NCBI GenBank assembly: GCA_964542165.1
Contig: CAZITQ010000018.1
Coordinates: 1 to 64,000 of the forward strand
DNA: 64,000 nt
DNA from: CAYTBN01 sp964542165
Lineage (GTDB): Bacteria; Myxococcota_A; UBA796; UBA9615; CAYRNR01
Direction of reading: 5' to 3'
In this document: in pieces, positions 41,993 to 51,086 of the stretch
How positions within the stretch are numbered: the stretch's first letter is position 1
Layout of the letters: the number at the start of each line of letters is the position of its first letter
Program-made: the position numbers and the translations under genes
Notes under the pieces: model-generated
What the model was told of the DNA's origin: nothing
What the model saw: only the letters and a program-made list of their open reading frames with translations
The model's database searches: none

Positions 41993-43522
41993 ATGACTGA
42001 CGAGCAGAACGAGCCTGCCCAGGAGCAAGCGGTCGCCCAGCGGGTGGTCCAGCTGCTCTCTTCCTGCCGCAGCGCCTTCGAGGCGCAGGGGCTGCAAGGC
42101 GTCGCCGAGCTGCCGGCCTTCGGTCACGAGCTGGCCGCCGTGGCGCCTCGCCAGGGCGAGCCCGGCGGCCAGGGGGGGCTCTACGAGCTGCTTGGCTACG
42201 ACGCCCTGATCCTGGGGCGGCCCGGCTGGGCCTACGCCTGCTTGAGCGTGGCGGCCGAGAACTACGACCGCGCGGGCTGGGCCGAGGAGCTGCGGCGCAT
42301 GCGGCGAGCGGGTCAGCAGCTGCTGGAGGCCCACTTCCCGCCCTATGCCGATGAGCTGGCCTGTCTCAACGACGTGCGCGCCTGGGCCCGCGCGCGGCGC
42401 GCAGAGGGGCGACAAGCGCCCCTCGAGTCTTCGGATATGCCCGCACCCGAGCAGGTGCTGAGCGAGACGGCGGCCCTGAAGCACCGCTGGACCTTCCGCT
42501 TGCTGCACACGCGTTCCTCGGGGGTGGCGCTGCGGCTGGACCTGCTGGCGGAGCGCTTCGGCCTGTCGGCCACCGACCAGGTGCTGCTGCGTGTGGCGGC
42601 CGCCTTGCACTGGGACCATGTGCCGGAGGGCGCCCGGCCCGGCCTGCTGGCGGCCGGCGAGCTGATCGAGCTGGTGTCCGAGGATCAACGCGGGCGCGCT
42701 TCGTGGCTGGGACGGCTGGAGAGCCGTGCCCCCCTGTCGCGCTGGGCCCTGGTGAACCTGCTGCCCGGGCCATCGCGCGCCCTGCGCAACAGCCGTGTCG
42801 AGCTGGACGAGTCCGTGCTGGCCTGGATCGACGGCCGGGAGCACTGGCCGCTGGAGCTGGCCGAGCAGGCCCGGCCGCACCACCCGGCCGCTACCGTGGC
42901 CCACCCCTTCCAGGCCCAGACCCTGGAGCGCCTGGACCGCGTGCTGCGCCGCTCGGCCCGCCAGGACGCCATCCACGTGGCGCTGCGCTGCGAGAGCGCC
43001 GCCGAGGCGCGAGCCCTGGTGCTGCGCTGGGCTGGCACCAAGGGCCTGCAGGTGGTGGAGCTGCTGCAAGCCGGCCTCAATCCCCGGGCCCAGCGCGCCC
43101 TGTTCCGGGAGCTGCGCCTGCGGGACGCGGTGGTCTTCGTGCCGCGCGATGCCCGGGGCCTGGCCGCCACCGTCGGTCCGCTGACGAAAGCCTGCCCCGT
43201 ACCTGTGATCTTCGATGCCTCCGATGAGGGCGCGCGCGCGCTGCGGCTGCGAGTGGAGCGCCTGGTGGCCATCCCGCTGCGCCCGCCTCCCCAGCAAGAG
43301 CGCGTCGCGCTCTGGAACCGGGCCCTGGCACGGCGCGGCCTGCCCGAGATCCCCGGCGACCAGCTGGACGAGGCCCTCGGCCAACAGGCCCTGCACCCAG
43401 TGCAGATCCGGCGCATCGTGGCCCAGGCCGCAGACCAGGCCTGGCTGGACGCCGGCGAAGACGGGAAGGTGCAGGTTGGCGTGGAGGAGCTGCGGGCGAT
43501 GCTGGGCAGCTGGGAGGGGTGA
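41993..43522 (+). CDS. Degenerate AAA+ ATPase with winged-helix N domain
   Basis: The 509-residue protein matches the layout of AAA+ ATPases with an N-terminal winged-helix domain that are seen near phage-tail-like and other systems. LDLLAERFGLSATDQVLLRV and RWALVNLLPGPSRALRNS resemble the winged-helix part. RVERLVAIPLRPPPQQERVA and RRIVAQAADQAW resemble the end of the AAA fold and its C-terminal helical lid. At the place where the Walker A should be I find HVALRCESAAEARALVL with no G-x4-GK(S/T), and no clear Walker B DExx. It should therefore not hydrolyse ATP and may be a structural or regulatory relic. AGGAG lies 9 nt before its ATG. Confidence 0.62.
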   Translation: MTDEQNEPAQEQAVAQRVVQLLSSCRSAFEAQGLQGVAELPAFGHELAAVAPRQGEPGGQGGLYELLGYDALILGRPGWAYACLSVAAENYDRAGWAEELRRMRRAGQQLLEAHFPPYADELACLNDVRAWARARRAEGRQAPLESSDMPAPEQVLSETAALKHRWTFRLLHTRSSGVALRLDLLAERFGLSATDQVLLRVAAALHWDHVPEGARPGLLAAGELIELVSEDQRGRASWLGRLESRAPLSRWALVNLLPGPSRALRNSRVELDESVLAWIDGREHWPLELAEQARPHHPAATVAHPFQAQTLERLDRVLRRSARQDAIHVALRCESAAEARALVLRWAGTKGLQVVELLQAGLNPRAQRALFRELRLRDAVVFVPRDARGLAATVGPLTKACPVPVIFDASDEGARALRLRVERLVAIPLRPPPQQERVALWNRALARRGLPEIPGDQLDEALGQQALHPVQIRRIVAQAADQAWLDAGEDGKVQVGVEELRAMLGSWEG

Positions 43523-43531
43523 GCGGGCAAC

Positions 43532-45046
43532 TCACCAGCGCCAGCGCGCCCCCAGGCTCACCATGGGGCCGTAGAGCGTGACCCATTCGTCGTTGGGCGA
43601 GGCCTCCAGCGAGCCGTAGCCGGCGGCCACCGAGACCCCCAGGCTGCCCTTGTCGCCGTTGCCCCGCAGCCACGAGGCCACGCCGGCCTCCACCCAGGTG
43701 GCGCCGGATCCCCCGGTGCCCCAGTCTGCGAAGAGATCGGTGCGGATACCCACGGGGACGCGCAGGGTCATGGCGATGCCCGACCAGGCGAACTCGCTGC
43801 CCTCGTCGAGGATGTCGTAGCAGCTCTCGGGATCGTAGTCCTCGTAGTACTCCTCATCGCCGTAGTAATAGTAGTAGTCGTAGTACTCGCAGTTGCCATT
43901 CCAGCTGTAGTCCTGGATGGGGACCAGGACGAAGGTGTTGCGCACCTCCAGGTTCAAGCCATCGCGGGCACCCAGCCGGGCCTCCTGGACGATGGACAGC
44001 GCATGGTCCACGTCGTCGAACTGCACGGCTTCGTAGAAGCCGCCGGCCCTGTCCGTCATGGCGTAGCTGCGGCCCCAGTCGCCCGGATCTCCGTTGAGCA
44101 TGGACCAGCCGGCGCCCAGGCCCAGGCCGAAGTAGCGCGCGTCGTAGCCGCCGCTGACCAGGGCGGCCATGGACAGGGGGTTGCCGTCGCTGCTCCAGCC
44201 CAGGCCCAGGGGCGTCACCCGCGCGGTGGCGTACCAGGGTCTATCGAAGACCCAGGTGGTCCAGAGCTCGTTGACGAAGGCCACGCCCAGGGTATCCAGG
44301 GCCAGGACCGGGCGTAGGACCAGGCCCGTCTCGCGCAGGCCGCCCAGGCGCTCGGGAGCCGCGGGATAGCTGGATCCCGTGTCGTGGCGCTCCACGCGGT
44401 CGCCCACAGCCACGCGTCCGCCGCGCATCAGGTCCACCAGGGCGCGCTCCTCCTCCACCAGCCGTACGGTTCCGTGGGCCGTGACCCGCTCCACCTCGTG
44501 CAGCTCGGGCTCGCCGCCGTCCAGGCTGGGCACCTGCACCTGCTCGCGAGTCAGGATGCGCAGGCGCGTGCCTGCCGCCATGCCCGCGTCGCGTCCCAGG
44601 TCCACGACAGCTGTGCCATGGCCCACGCGCAGCACGGAACCCCTCTCCCCATCGTCGGTCGCCGGGGCGGGGGGGGGCGCAGGTTCGCTGGGGGCCGGGG
44701 CGCTGGCCGCGCTGGCAGGGGGCAGCTGCTGCACGGGCAGGGCCTCGATGCGCTGCAGCTCCACCCAGACGCGGCCGCCGGCCGCGAAGAGGCCCGTGGC
44801 CGTGGGATGGGGATCGCTCCGGAGCAGCGTATAGGCGGTGCCGTCGTCCTTGGCCTTCCAGTGCTGGAGCAGGCCCTGGTCCGTGAGCAGCCAGACCTCG
44901 TCGCCCTGCGCCAGCAGGCTCCGTGGCGGCTGGGACAGCTCGGTCACGGTGACGCCCTCCACCACCACCGGGTGGGTGGCTGGAGGCGGGGCCTCCTCCT
45001 GGGCCTGGAGGGGCGGGCAGAGGAGCGCGGCGAGCATGGTGATCAT
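43532..45046 (-). CDS. Predicted outer-membrane beta-barrel protein
   Basis: A signal peptide (ITMLAALLCPPLQAQ) precedes a ~200-residue periplasmic part and a C-terminal barrel that ends MVSLGARWRW, with a terminal aromatic as in many outer-membrane proteins. Alternating strands such as DRPWYATARVTPLGLGWSS and YFGLGLGAGWSM support the barrel. One loop (about 43826-43893) is almost only Tyr, Asp and Glu. The N-terminal part includes RGSVLRVGHGTAVVDLGRDA and TRLRILTREQVQVP, resembling the beta-rich folds seen in FlgT/Tol-pal-linked proteins. GGAGA precedes the ATG at 45046 by 7 nt. It converges with the AAA-like gene, nine bases between stops. Family unknown. Confidence 0.68.
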   Translation of the reverse strand: MITMLAALLCPPLQAQEEAPPPATHPVVVEGVTVTELSQPPRSLLAQGDEVWLLTDQGLLQHWKAKDDGTAYTLLRSDPHPTATGLFAAGGRVWVELQRIEALPVQQLPPASAASAPAPSEPAPPPAPATDDGERGSVLRVGHGTAVVDLGRDAGMAAGTRLRILTREQVQVPSLDGGEPELHEVERVTAHGTVRLVEEERALVDLMRGGRVAVGDRVERHDTGSSYPAAPERLGGLRETGLVLRPVLALDTLGVAFVNELWTTWVFDRPWYATARVTPLGLGWSSDGNPLSMAALVSGGYDARYFGLGLGAGWSMLNGDPGDWGRSYAMTDRAGGFYEAVQFDDVDHALSIVQEARLGARDGLNLEVRNTFVLVPIQDYSWNGNCEYYDYYYYYGDEEYYEDYDPESCYDILDEGSEFAWSGIAMTLRVPVGIRTDLFADWGTGGSGATWVEAGVASWLRGNGDKGSLGVSVAAGYGSLEASPNDEWVTLYGPMVSLGARWRW

Positions 45047-45221
45047 GGGATTCTCCAAGGAACCGTGAGATCCCCACCATAGACGGGGAAGGGGCGCTTG
45101 GCGAGGGAAGGAAAGCGGCGCCAGCGGAGCTGCGTTGCGGTGCCCTTCGCGCCAGTGATACGGACCTCCGCCCAGCGGCCGCCTTCCTCGCGGCTGCGTT
45201 CCCATCGCCCAGGTGCAAGCC

Positions 45222-46205
45222 ATGCTGCCGCTCGCCTGCGCCATCGTCGTCCTGCTGCTGGCCGGCGTGCTCGCCTGGGCGCTGATGATCCGCATGCCGG
45301 GCCGCAGTCATGGCGGGCCGCTGCCCCCCCTGACCTCTGAAGAGGAGGAGATCGCGGTCAGGCTGAGGGCGCATGTGGAGCGCCTGGCGGGCGAGATCGG
45401 TGAGCGCAACCTGGTGCGGCGCCCCCAGCAGCTGGAGCAGGCCGCCGCCTATGTCGAGGCCGAGCTGGCTGCCATGGGCTACGCCGTGCAGCGCGAGGCC
45501 TTCGCTGTGGGAGAACAGCGGGCCTGCAACTTGGTGGCGGAACGCCCCGGCAACGATCCCCAGGCCGGGATCGTGATCGTCGGCGCGCACTACGACACCG
45601 TAGCCCACAGCCCTGGAGCCAATGACAACGCCTCGGCCGTGGCTTCCCTGCTGGAGCTGGCGCGCGCCTTCCGCCGCCACCAGCCGCGGCGCAGCCTGCG
45701 CCTGGTTTTCTTCACGAACGAGGAGCAGCCCTGGTTCCGTACGCCCTGGATGGGCAGCATGGTCCACGCGCGGGGCTGCGCGACGCGGGGCGAGGACGTG
45801 CGGGCCATGCTCTGCCTGGAGTGCATGGGCTGCTACTCCGACGAGCCTCGCTCCCAGCGCTACCCCCTGGTCCTGGCGCCCTTCTACCCCAGCCGCGGGG
45901 ATTTCATCTCCTTCGTGGGCAACCTGCGCTCCCGCCAGCTGGTGCGCCGCGTGATCACCGCGTTCCGCGAGCAGGCGGCCTTTCCCTCCGAGGGCCTGGC
46001 CACCACCGAGCTGGTCTGGGACATCTGCCGCTCGGACCACTACCCCTTCTGGCGCCAGGGCTATGCGGCCCTGATGGTCACCGACACGGCCAACTTCCGC
46101 TACGCGGCTTACCACCAGCCCACCGACCTGCCGGAAGGCCTGGACTACGAGCGCTGCGCCCGGGTGGTGGCTGGGTTGGCGGAGGTGGTGCGGGGGTTGA
46201 TCTGA
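45222..46205 (+). CDS. M28 family zinc aminopeptidase-like protein
   Basis: The ATG at 45222 gives 327 residues with an N-terminal membrane helix (LACAIVVLLLAGVLAWAL). The M28 metal site is visible: IVGAHYDTVAHSPGANDNAS (His, Asp bridging both zincs), FFTNEEQPWF (general base Glu and metal Glu) and DICRSDHYPFWRQG plus YHQPTDLPE (last Asp/His ligands). This supports an active di-zinc peptidase. It probably works in the periplasm, anchored to the inner membrane. Its stop is nine bases from the convergent deacetylase-like gene. A GTG at 45213 is a possible earlier start. Confidence 0.88.
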   Translation: MLPLACAIVVLLLAGVLAWALMIRMPGRSHGGPLPPLTSEEEEIAVRLRAHVERLAGEIGERNLVRRPQQLEQAAAYVEAELAAMGYAVQREAFAVGEQRACNLVAERPGNDPQAGIVIVGAHYDTVAHSPGANDNASAVASLLELARAFRRHQPRRSLRLVFFTNEEQPWFRTPWMGSMVHARGCATRGEDVRAMLCLECMGCYSDEPRSQRYPLVLAPFYPSRGDFISFVGNLRSRQLVRRVITAFREQAAFPSEGLATTELVWDICRSDHYPFWRQGYAALMVTDTANFRYAAYHQPTDLPEGLDYERCARVVAGLAEVVRGLI

Positions 46206-46214
46206 GTGAGGAGC

Positions 46215-47513
46215 CTAATGCTCCTCCACCACCACGCGTTCGGCCACATAACGGTAGGCGTAGAGCCAGCCGTTGGCCACGTACCAGACCTCGGATCGGC
46301 CCGCGACGTGGGCCAGGTGCTGCATCAACGAGGAACCCTGAATCCCGTCGATGCCCTCATCCTGGCTGTAGATCACGCTGTTCTCGTAGCGGTCGGAGTG
46401 GAACATGGCGTAGAAGATGCCGCCACGCTCCAGCACGGTGTCGAAGGCCTCGTTCAGCTGCGCCACGTCCTGCTCGTAGTAGCGCCCGGCCGGGGCTCGG
46501 GCCTCGAAGACGCTGTCGTAGGAGGCGGTCTGGAAGCCGCCGATGCCGTAGTAGTCGTAGGTATCGTTCCAGTCGGCGTAGATGGTGTCGGCGCTGCTGA
46601 TGTGGTCGGCGCTGTCCCAGTCCCGCAGGAACAGGAACTCACCAGCCGAGGCCTGCTGCACCTCGTCGTCCTGGTAGCCGCAGGGCAGGATGAACTCGAA
46701 GACGTGCTGGCCGAAGGGAATGCCTGAGAGCTGCTCGAGGATGTCGTCCCGGGCCCCGGTGATCTCCCACTCGTAGCCGTTCTGGGCGTAGCCGCTGCTG
46801 GAGCAGGGGTGGGTGCGGGAGTGCACCGCCGGCTCCCAGCTCCTGTCCGCCAGGTCCAGCTCGTCCTGCATGTTCTGCCACTTGGCCTCCTCGGCGGCGG
46901 CGTCCAGGTTGCAGTTGATGGCGATGGAGACGGGGATGCCGAGGCTTCGCAGGGCGTGGATGGAGGCCTGGTACTTGTCGGAGGTATCGTCGGTCATGCC
47001 GGCCCAGGGGGCGCCGTCGTGGCCGTCGCTCTCGTTCTTGCCCCAGTTGTCGTTGGACAGGGTGTAGGCCGCGCCCCTGCCGTCGTAGAGGGGGCTCACG
47101 CCTTCGAAGCTCACACCGCGCTGGTCCTCGAACCAGAGCTCCACCACCTCCGCCTGCTCGAAGGCCACGGACACGTAGGCCTTGTCGCCCTCGGAGGAGA
47201 AGCGCACGCACTCCTCTCCGTTGAAGAGCTCTTCCGCCGACCTGACCTGCAGCTGCTCCCAGGCGTCGCCGTCACGGTGCCAGACCGTCGGGAGAGCGGC
47301 GGCGTCGGGGAGGTCGAAGACGTAGGTGGCGGGGTAGCGGAAGCCCCAGCGTTCCCAGGCTTCGCTGGCGATCTGCAGGGTGAAGAGAGCTCCTTGCTCT
47401 GCGTCGCTGTCGGGCCGGCCCGTGTCGCCAGGATCCGAGTCTTGCTCCAGGGGGACGCCCAGCGGCTGGCAGGCGGCCAGGGCCAGGGCCAGGAGTGATG
47501 CGGAGCACTTCAT
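46215..47513 (-). CDS. Polysaccharide deacetylase-like lipoprotein
   Basis: A 432-residue lipoprotein (lipobox LAAC, Cys15) resembles a NodB-type carbohydrate esterase at a distance: AYTLSNDNWGKNESDGHDG aligns with the metal Asp strand, VSIAINCNLD follows, and PAVHSRTHPCSSSG resembles the H-S-x-x-H metal box. The tail FYAMFHSDRYENSV has the last His. A classical TFDDG motif is missing, so it may have changed substrate or lost activity. An N-terminal beta domain (ATYVFDLPDAAALPTVWHRD) may bind sugars. Its ATG overlaps the stop of the upstream alpha/beta hydrolase gene by four bases (ATGA), so the two are co-translated. Confidence 0.65.
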   Translation of the reverse strand: MKCSASLLALALAACQPLGVPLEQDSDPGDTGRPDSDAEQGALFTLQIASEAWERWGFRYPATYVFDLPDAAALPTVWHRDGDAWEQLQVRSAEELFNGEECVRFSSEGDKAYVSVAFEQAEVVELWFEDQRGVSFEGVSPLYDGRGAAYTLSNDNWGKNESDGHDGAPWAGMTDDTSDKYQASIHALRSLGIPVSIAINCNLDAAAEEAKWQNMQDELDLADRSWEPAVHSRTHPCSSSGYAQNGYEWEITGARDDILEQLSGIPFGQHVFEFILPCGYQDDEVQQASAGEFLFLRDWDSADHISSADTIYADWNDTYDYYGIGGFQTASYDSVFEARAPAGRYYEQDVAQLNEAFDTVLERGGIFYAMFHSDRYENSVIYSQDEGIDGIQGSSLMQHLAHVAGRSEVWYVANGWLYAYRYVAERVVVEEH

Positions 47514-48532
47514 GCCACTCTCTCACCAAATATCGCGCAGCCCTCGATCCAGCGCGCGATGTGGGGGTAGACCTCCAGCTGCGCCCGGCTGCCGAGGATG
47601 AGGTCGATGTGCTTGTAGTCGTGGGCGCAGCCCGTCTCCCGCCCGCAGACCAGCAGCTCCTTGTGCGTCGAGGAGATGGCCTCGTAGACGTAGCGCACGT
47701 CCTCCACGGGCGAGAGCTGGTCCGTGGCGCCGGCGATCAGCAACATGGGCGCGCAGATGCGGTCCAGGTGGTCGTAGTAGTCCAGCAGGCCGTCGTAGCG
47801 CGAGAAGCCCCCCTTGCTGTCGTACCACTCGGAGAACTGCTCCAGCAGCGCCGCGGGCAGGTCGGTGAGCGTCCAGCGCGCCATCACCGTCAGCTGGGCG
47901 CGGTCCATCTGGTCCGGGTTGGCGGCTACGTCTCCCACCAGACGGTGCAAGTAGGGTGGCCAGAGGGAAGCCACTTGGCCGGCACGTCGGTAGGGCACCC
48001 AACGTACCCAGCGCAGCAGCTGTCGGAAGCGCACCATCGTGTCCACCCGGGGATGCCGGGTTGCGGTGAAAGCGGGCGAAGCCACCGTGACCACGGAGCG
48101 GAAGAGCTGCTGGTCGAAGTGCATCAGGGCGGCGTAGGCCAGCATGCCTCCCATGCTGTGGCCGACCCAGTGCAGGGCCTCGGCGCCGGTGGCGTCCAGG
48201 AGGTGGCGGATCACGGCGGGCGCGTCCCGGTGCACGTAGTCGTCGAAGTCGAACTGGGGCTTGCCGCGCAGGGGCCAGCCCGGCTGGCGCGAGCGTCCGG
48301 CGCCGCGCAGCTCGATCACCCAGACGTCCCAGCCCCGCAGCCGCAGGTACTCCGCCAGGCTGGTGTTCGGAAAGGGGGCGTCCAGGTTGAAGCGGTTGGC
48401 GCCCAGGCCGTGCACGAGCAGGACCGGCTCGCTGTAGGCCCGCTTCGATGGCGGCGTGTAGCGGTAGCAGGCCAGGCGCCAGCCGTCGCGCGTGCTGATG
48501 AAGCCGGTATCTGGTCTTGCTTTCGAGGACAC
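47510..48532 (-). CDS. Alpha/beta hydrolase
   Basis: The 340-residue protein has the alpha/beta-hydrolase fold with EPVLLVHGLGANRFNLD (oxyanion loop HGLG), the nucleophile elbow GHSMGG, acid Asp in AGATDQLSPVEDV, and His in DYKHIDLILG. It resembles lipases, including polyhydroxyalkanoate and lysophospholipid types, with VIELRGAGRS. No signal peptide is apparent, so it should act in the cytoplasm. The start used is a GTG at 48532 (VSSKARPDTG); it has no ribosome site and is uncertain. It sits 56 bases from the divergent serine hydrolase gene and is the first gene of a two-gene leftward unit. Confidence 0.86.
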   Translation of the reverse strand: MSSKARPDTGFISTRDGWRLACYRYTPPSKRAYSEPVLLVHGLGANRFNLDAPFPNTSLAEYLRLRGWDVWVIELRGAGRSRQPGWPLRGKPQFDFDDYVHRDAPAVIRHLLDATGAEALHWVGHSMGGMLAYAALMHFDQQLFRSVVTVASPAFTATRHPRVDTMVRFRQLLRWVRWVPYRRAGQVASLWPPYLHRLVGDVAANPDQMDRAQLTVMARWTLTDLPAALLEQFSEWYDSKGGFSRYDGLLDYYDHLDRICAPMLLIAGATDQLSPVEDVRYVYEAISSTHKELLVCGRETGCAHDYKHIDLILGSRAQLEVYPHIARWIEGCAIFGERVA

Positions 48533-48588
48533 GGCGGCGATGGTAGCACGACAGGGGGCGCGCTCCGGCTCCGTGTTACCTCGCCTGC

Positions 48589-50118
48589 ATGATTGCGTCG
48601 CTCCTGTTCTCTTCGTTGCTCCTGGCTGCGGACGAGCCCGTCGACGGTTCCCCGCCCGCGCCCGAGGCGCCTTTCGTGGCACCCCAGCAGGTCGAGCCGG
48701 ATCCCGGCGAGTCCTTCGCCTCCACCTGCCCGGCCCTGCGCAGCTATCCCGGCGAGAGCTGGCCGGATCGCAGCCAGGAGGTGGCCCAGCAGCGCCCCGA
48801 GCAGCTGGCCGCGCTTGAGGACTACCTCTTTCCCCCGGGGCTGGACTGGGACGACGAGCAGCGCCGCGGCGTGCGCACCGACGGCATCGTCATCGTGCAC
48901 AAGGGCGACGTCGTCTACGAGCGCTACGATCACGGCTACGACTCCCAGAGCCGCCATATCGCCTGGTCCGCCAGCAAGAGCTTCACCAACGCGCTGGCCG
49001 GAGTGGCGCTGGAGCGGGGCCTGCTGGAGCTGGACGACTCCATCTGCGAGCATGTCGAGGTGGGCTCCCAGGAGAGCTGCCAGGTGACGCTGCGGCACGC
49101 GCTGGAGTTCTCCACCGGCTTCCAGTGGCGCGAGACCTACGAGGGGCAGTCGCCCACGGCATCCTCGGTGCTGGCCATGCTCTACGGCCAGGGGCGCACG
49201 GACATGGCCGCCTTCGTGACGGGCCATCCCCTGCGCGATCCGCCGGGTGAGACCTGGATGTACTCCTCGGGCGACACCAACGTGGCCTCGGCCGTGCTCG
49301 GCGCGGTGCTGGCGCCGGCCCACGGCGAGCACTACCCCTGGAAGCTGCTCTTCGAGCCCATCGGCATGGGCTCGGCGGTCTGGGAACGGGATGGCGCTGG
49401 CACCTACGTGGGCTCCTCCTACGTCTACGCCACCACGCGCGACTTCGCGCGCTTCGGCTGGCTGCTTCTGAACGAGGGCTGCTGGGAGCAGCGGCGCCTG
49501 CTGCCCGAGGGCTGGGTCGCCGCTTCGACGCAGGTCAGCGAGCCCTTTCGCAAGCGGCCCATGGACCATGGCGGCGGCGCGGTGCAGGGCCGCGGCTTCT
49601 GGTTGAACCGCCGCGTTCCCGAGGCGGGGCTGGACGGCTTGCCCTGGCCCAATGCCCCCGAGGGCAGCTTCGCCGCCCTGGGCCACTGGCGTCAGTCCAT
49701 CTACGTGCTGCCCCAGGCCGAGCTGGTCATCGCCCGCAACGGCGACGATCGCGACGGCAGCTATCTGCACAATGAGACGCTGCGGCTGGCCCTGGAGCTG
49801 GTAGGCTTCGACGCCAGCGCGCGGGCCGAGGCCTCCCCCTGGACGCAGCCCCCCCCGGACGAGGACGAGAAGGTCTCGAGATACCGCAACAGCCTGTTTC
49901 GGTTGGCCTCGGGCTTCTCCGCCCAAGAGGTCTGCTCCTGCCTTTTCGTGATGGAGCGCGACGAGGATTTCTGCGCCGAGTGGACGCGTGTGAGCCCCGA
50001 CGTGGCGAAGTTCAAGGCGGATCACGATGCGCGTAAGGTACGCGCTCGGGCCCTGGGCATGGGGCGCACGCGAGCGCGCTACACGGGAGAGAAGACGGGC
50101 TGCACCATCGAGGAGTAG
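48589..50118 (+). CDS. Exported serine hydrolase of the class C beta-lactamase family
   Basis: A 509-residue protein with a signal peptide (IASLLFSSLLLAAD) contains the SxxK motif WSASKSFT (Ser127, Lys130) and YSSGDTN at the Y-x-N place. It has the family's GGLW/KTG-like end GFWLNRR and AALGHWRQSIYVLP (HxG-like). These are the DD-peptidase, esterase and beta-lactamase C family (PF00144). It could hydrolyse peptidoglycan peptides or esters in the periplasm; resistance to drugs cannot be concluded. The length is 100 residues longer than usual because of the N- and C-terminal parts, including a Cys-rich C terminus (QEVCSCLFVMERD). Confidence 0.87.
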   Translation: MIASLLFSSLLLAADEPVDGSPPAPEAPFVAPQQVEPDPGESFASTCPALRSYPGESWPDRSQEVAQQRPEQLAALEDYLFPPGLDWDDEQRRGVRTDGIVIVHKGDVVYERYDHGYDSQSRHIAWSASKSFTNALAGVALERGLLELDDSICEHVEVGSQESCQVTLRHALEFSTGFQWRETYEGQSPTASSVLAMLYGQGRTDMAAFVTGHPLRDPPGETWMYSSGDTNVASAVLGAVLAPAHGEHYPWKLLFEPIGMGSAVWERDGAGTYVGSSYVYATTRDFARFGWLLLNEGCWEQRRLLPEGWVAASTQVSEPFRKRPMDHGGGAVQGRGFWLNRRVPEAGLDGLPWPNAPEGSFAALGHWRQSIYVLPQAELVIARNGDDRDGSYLHNETLRLALELVGFDASARAEASPWTQPPPDEDEKVSRYRNSLFRLASGFSAQEVCSCLFVMERDEDFCAEWTRVSPDVAKFKADHDARKVRARALGMGRTRARYTGEKTGCTIEE

Positions 50119-50123
50119 GTGGC

Positions 50124-50897
50124 TCAGCTCTCCTTCGCGTACCACTGCCCCGAGCGGAAGTCCTGCAATGCGCGATCGAACGCGGTCGCGCCCCACTCCT
50201 CGCGCAGGCCGGCCGCCACCTGGTCGAAGGGATGCGCCGCCTGGGCGCCCCCCATGCGAGCGGTCAGCGCGCGGCCCTGCACCAGGGCGGCGATGGCCTG
50301 GGGCCTTTGGTTCAGGGCCACGTGCAGATCCACCAGGGCCAGACAGGCCGGGATGAACAGGAAGCGATCACCGCTGCGGCGGCCGATGTCCCGGGCCAGC
50401 AGCAGGGCCCTGTGGCGCTCCTTGCCGCTGGCGCAGCGCCCCAGGCCCAGGGCGGCTCGTCCGGCCAAGCCCTGCTCGCGTGCCGAGTTGGGATCCAGTT
50501 CGTCCAGCAGCTCGCGGTAGATCTTCGTCGCGCCCGCGCCGCTGGGAGAGAGCTCCAGGATCTGGGCCTGGGTCAGGCGGGCGCGCTGCTCCAAGGCGCG
50601 CTCCTCTGACAGTCGGGCGATCTGGCCGGCCTCGTCGGCGACGGCGGCGCCGCGGGCCGCCTGGCCGCTGTGGGCCAGAGCCAGGCCCTCTTCCAGCCGC
50701 GACAGCACGCGGGCTGGATAGTCGCCCTGGGCGTCGGCGGCCTGGGACACGATGCCGGCCAGCTGGGCCACGCGAGCCACGTCGCCTGTGTCGGTGGCGG
50801 CTGCCTGCAGCACGCGGGCGGCGTCCTGCAGGGCGGTCAGGGAGCCGGAGTCCATGGCCAGGTCCAGGGCCTGCTGCCAGCCCCGCTCCAGGGGCAC
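50124..50897 (-). CDS. Helical-repeat (TPR-like) protein, 5' part lost at a sequence join
   Basis: The last 258 codons remain. They code for paired helices of TPR type: SEERALEQRARLTQAQILEL, TKIYRELLDELDPNSAREQG, GRAALGLGRCASGKERHRA, FIPACLALVDLHVALNQRP. The protein ends FRSGQWYAKES. Such arrays are common at the C terminus of myxobacterial Ser/Thr kinases and of other scaffold proteins, but the head is missing so no function can be given. Beyond 50898 the frame enters poly-G/poly-C sequence. The stop lies five bases from the convergent serine hydrolase stop. Confidence 0.7.
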   Translation of the reverse strand: MPLERGWQQALDLAMDSGSLTALQDAARVLQAAATDTGDVARVAQLAGIVSQAADAQGDYPARVLSRLEEGLALAHSGQAARGAAVADEAGQIARLSEERALEQRARLTQAQILELSPSGAGATKIYRELLDELDPNSAREQGLAGRAALGLGRCASGKERHRALLLARDIGRRSGDRFLFIPACLALVDLHVALNQRPQAIAALVQGRALTARMGGAQAAHPFDQVAAGLREEWGATAFDRALQDFRSGQWYAKES

Positions 50898-51004
50898 GCG
50901 CCCGCCCCCCCCCCGGCGGGGGGGCCCGGGCCGGCGGCGGGGGGGGGGGCCCCCGCCCCCGCGCGCCCCCGCCGCCGCCCGCCACCGCCACCGCCGCCCC
51001 GCAA
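50898..51004. other. Probable artificial join (poly-G/poly-C filler)
   Basis: The sequence collapses into interleaved runs of C and G (up to nine or more in a row) and C/G-only stretches. The TPR-like gene to the left loses its start here and the Rieske gene to the right starts just beyond it. The look is the same as the patch at 12584-12745, which holds explicit Ns. The GC level and codon style also change across it, so two sequences may have been joined wrongly. Confidence 0.75.
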
Positions 51005-51086
51005 CACCCCGCGGCCCGCCACGGCCCCCCAGAAGCCGCTGTTCGCCCGCTCCCAGCCGGTGGACGAGGAGGCCGGCAAGGGGCGC

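Noticed and set aside
48589..50118. Antibiotic-resistance beta-lactamase
   Set aside because: Only the general SxxK family fold can be seen; many members are peptidases or esterases.
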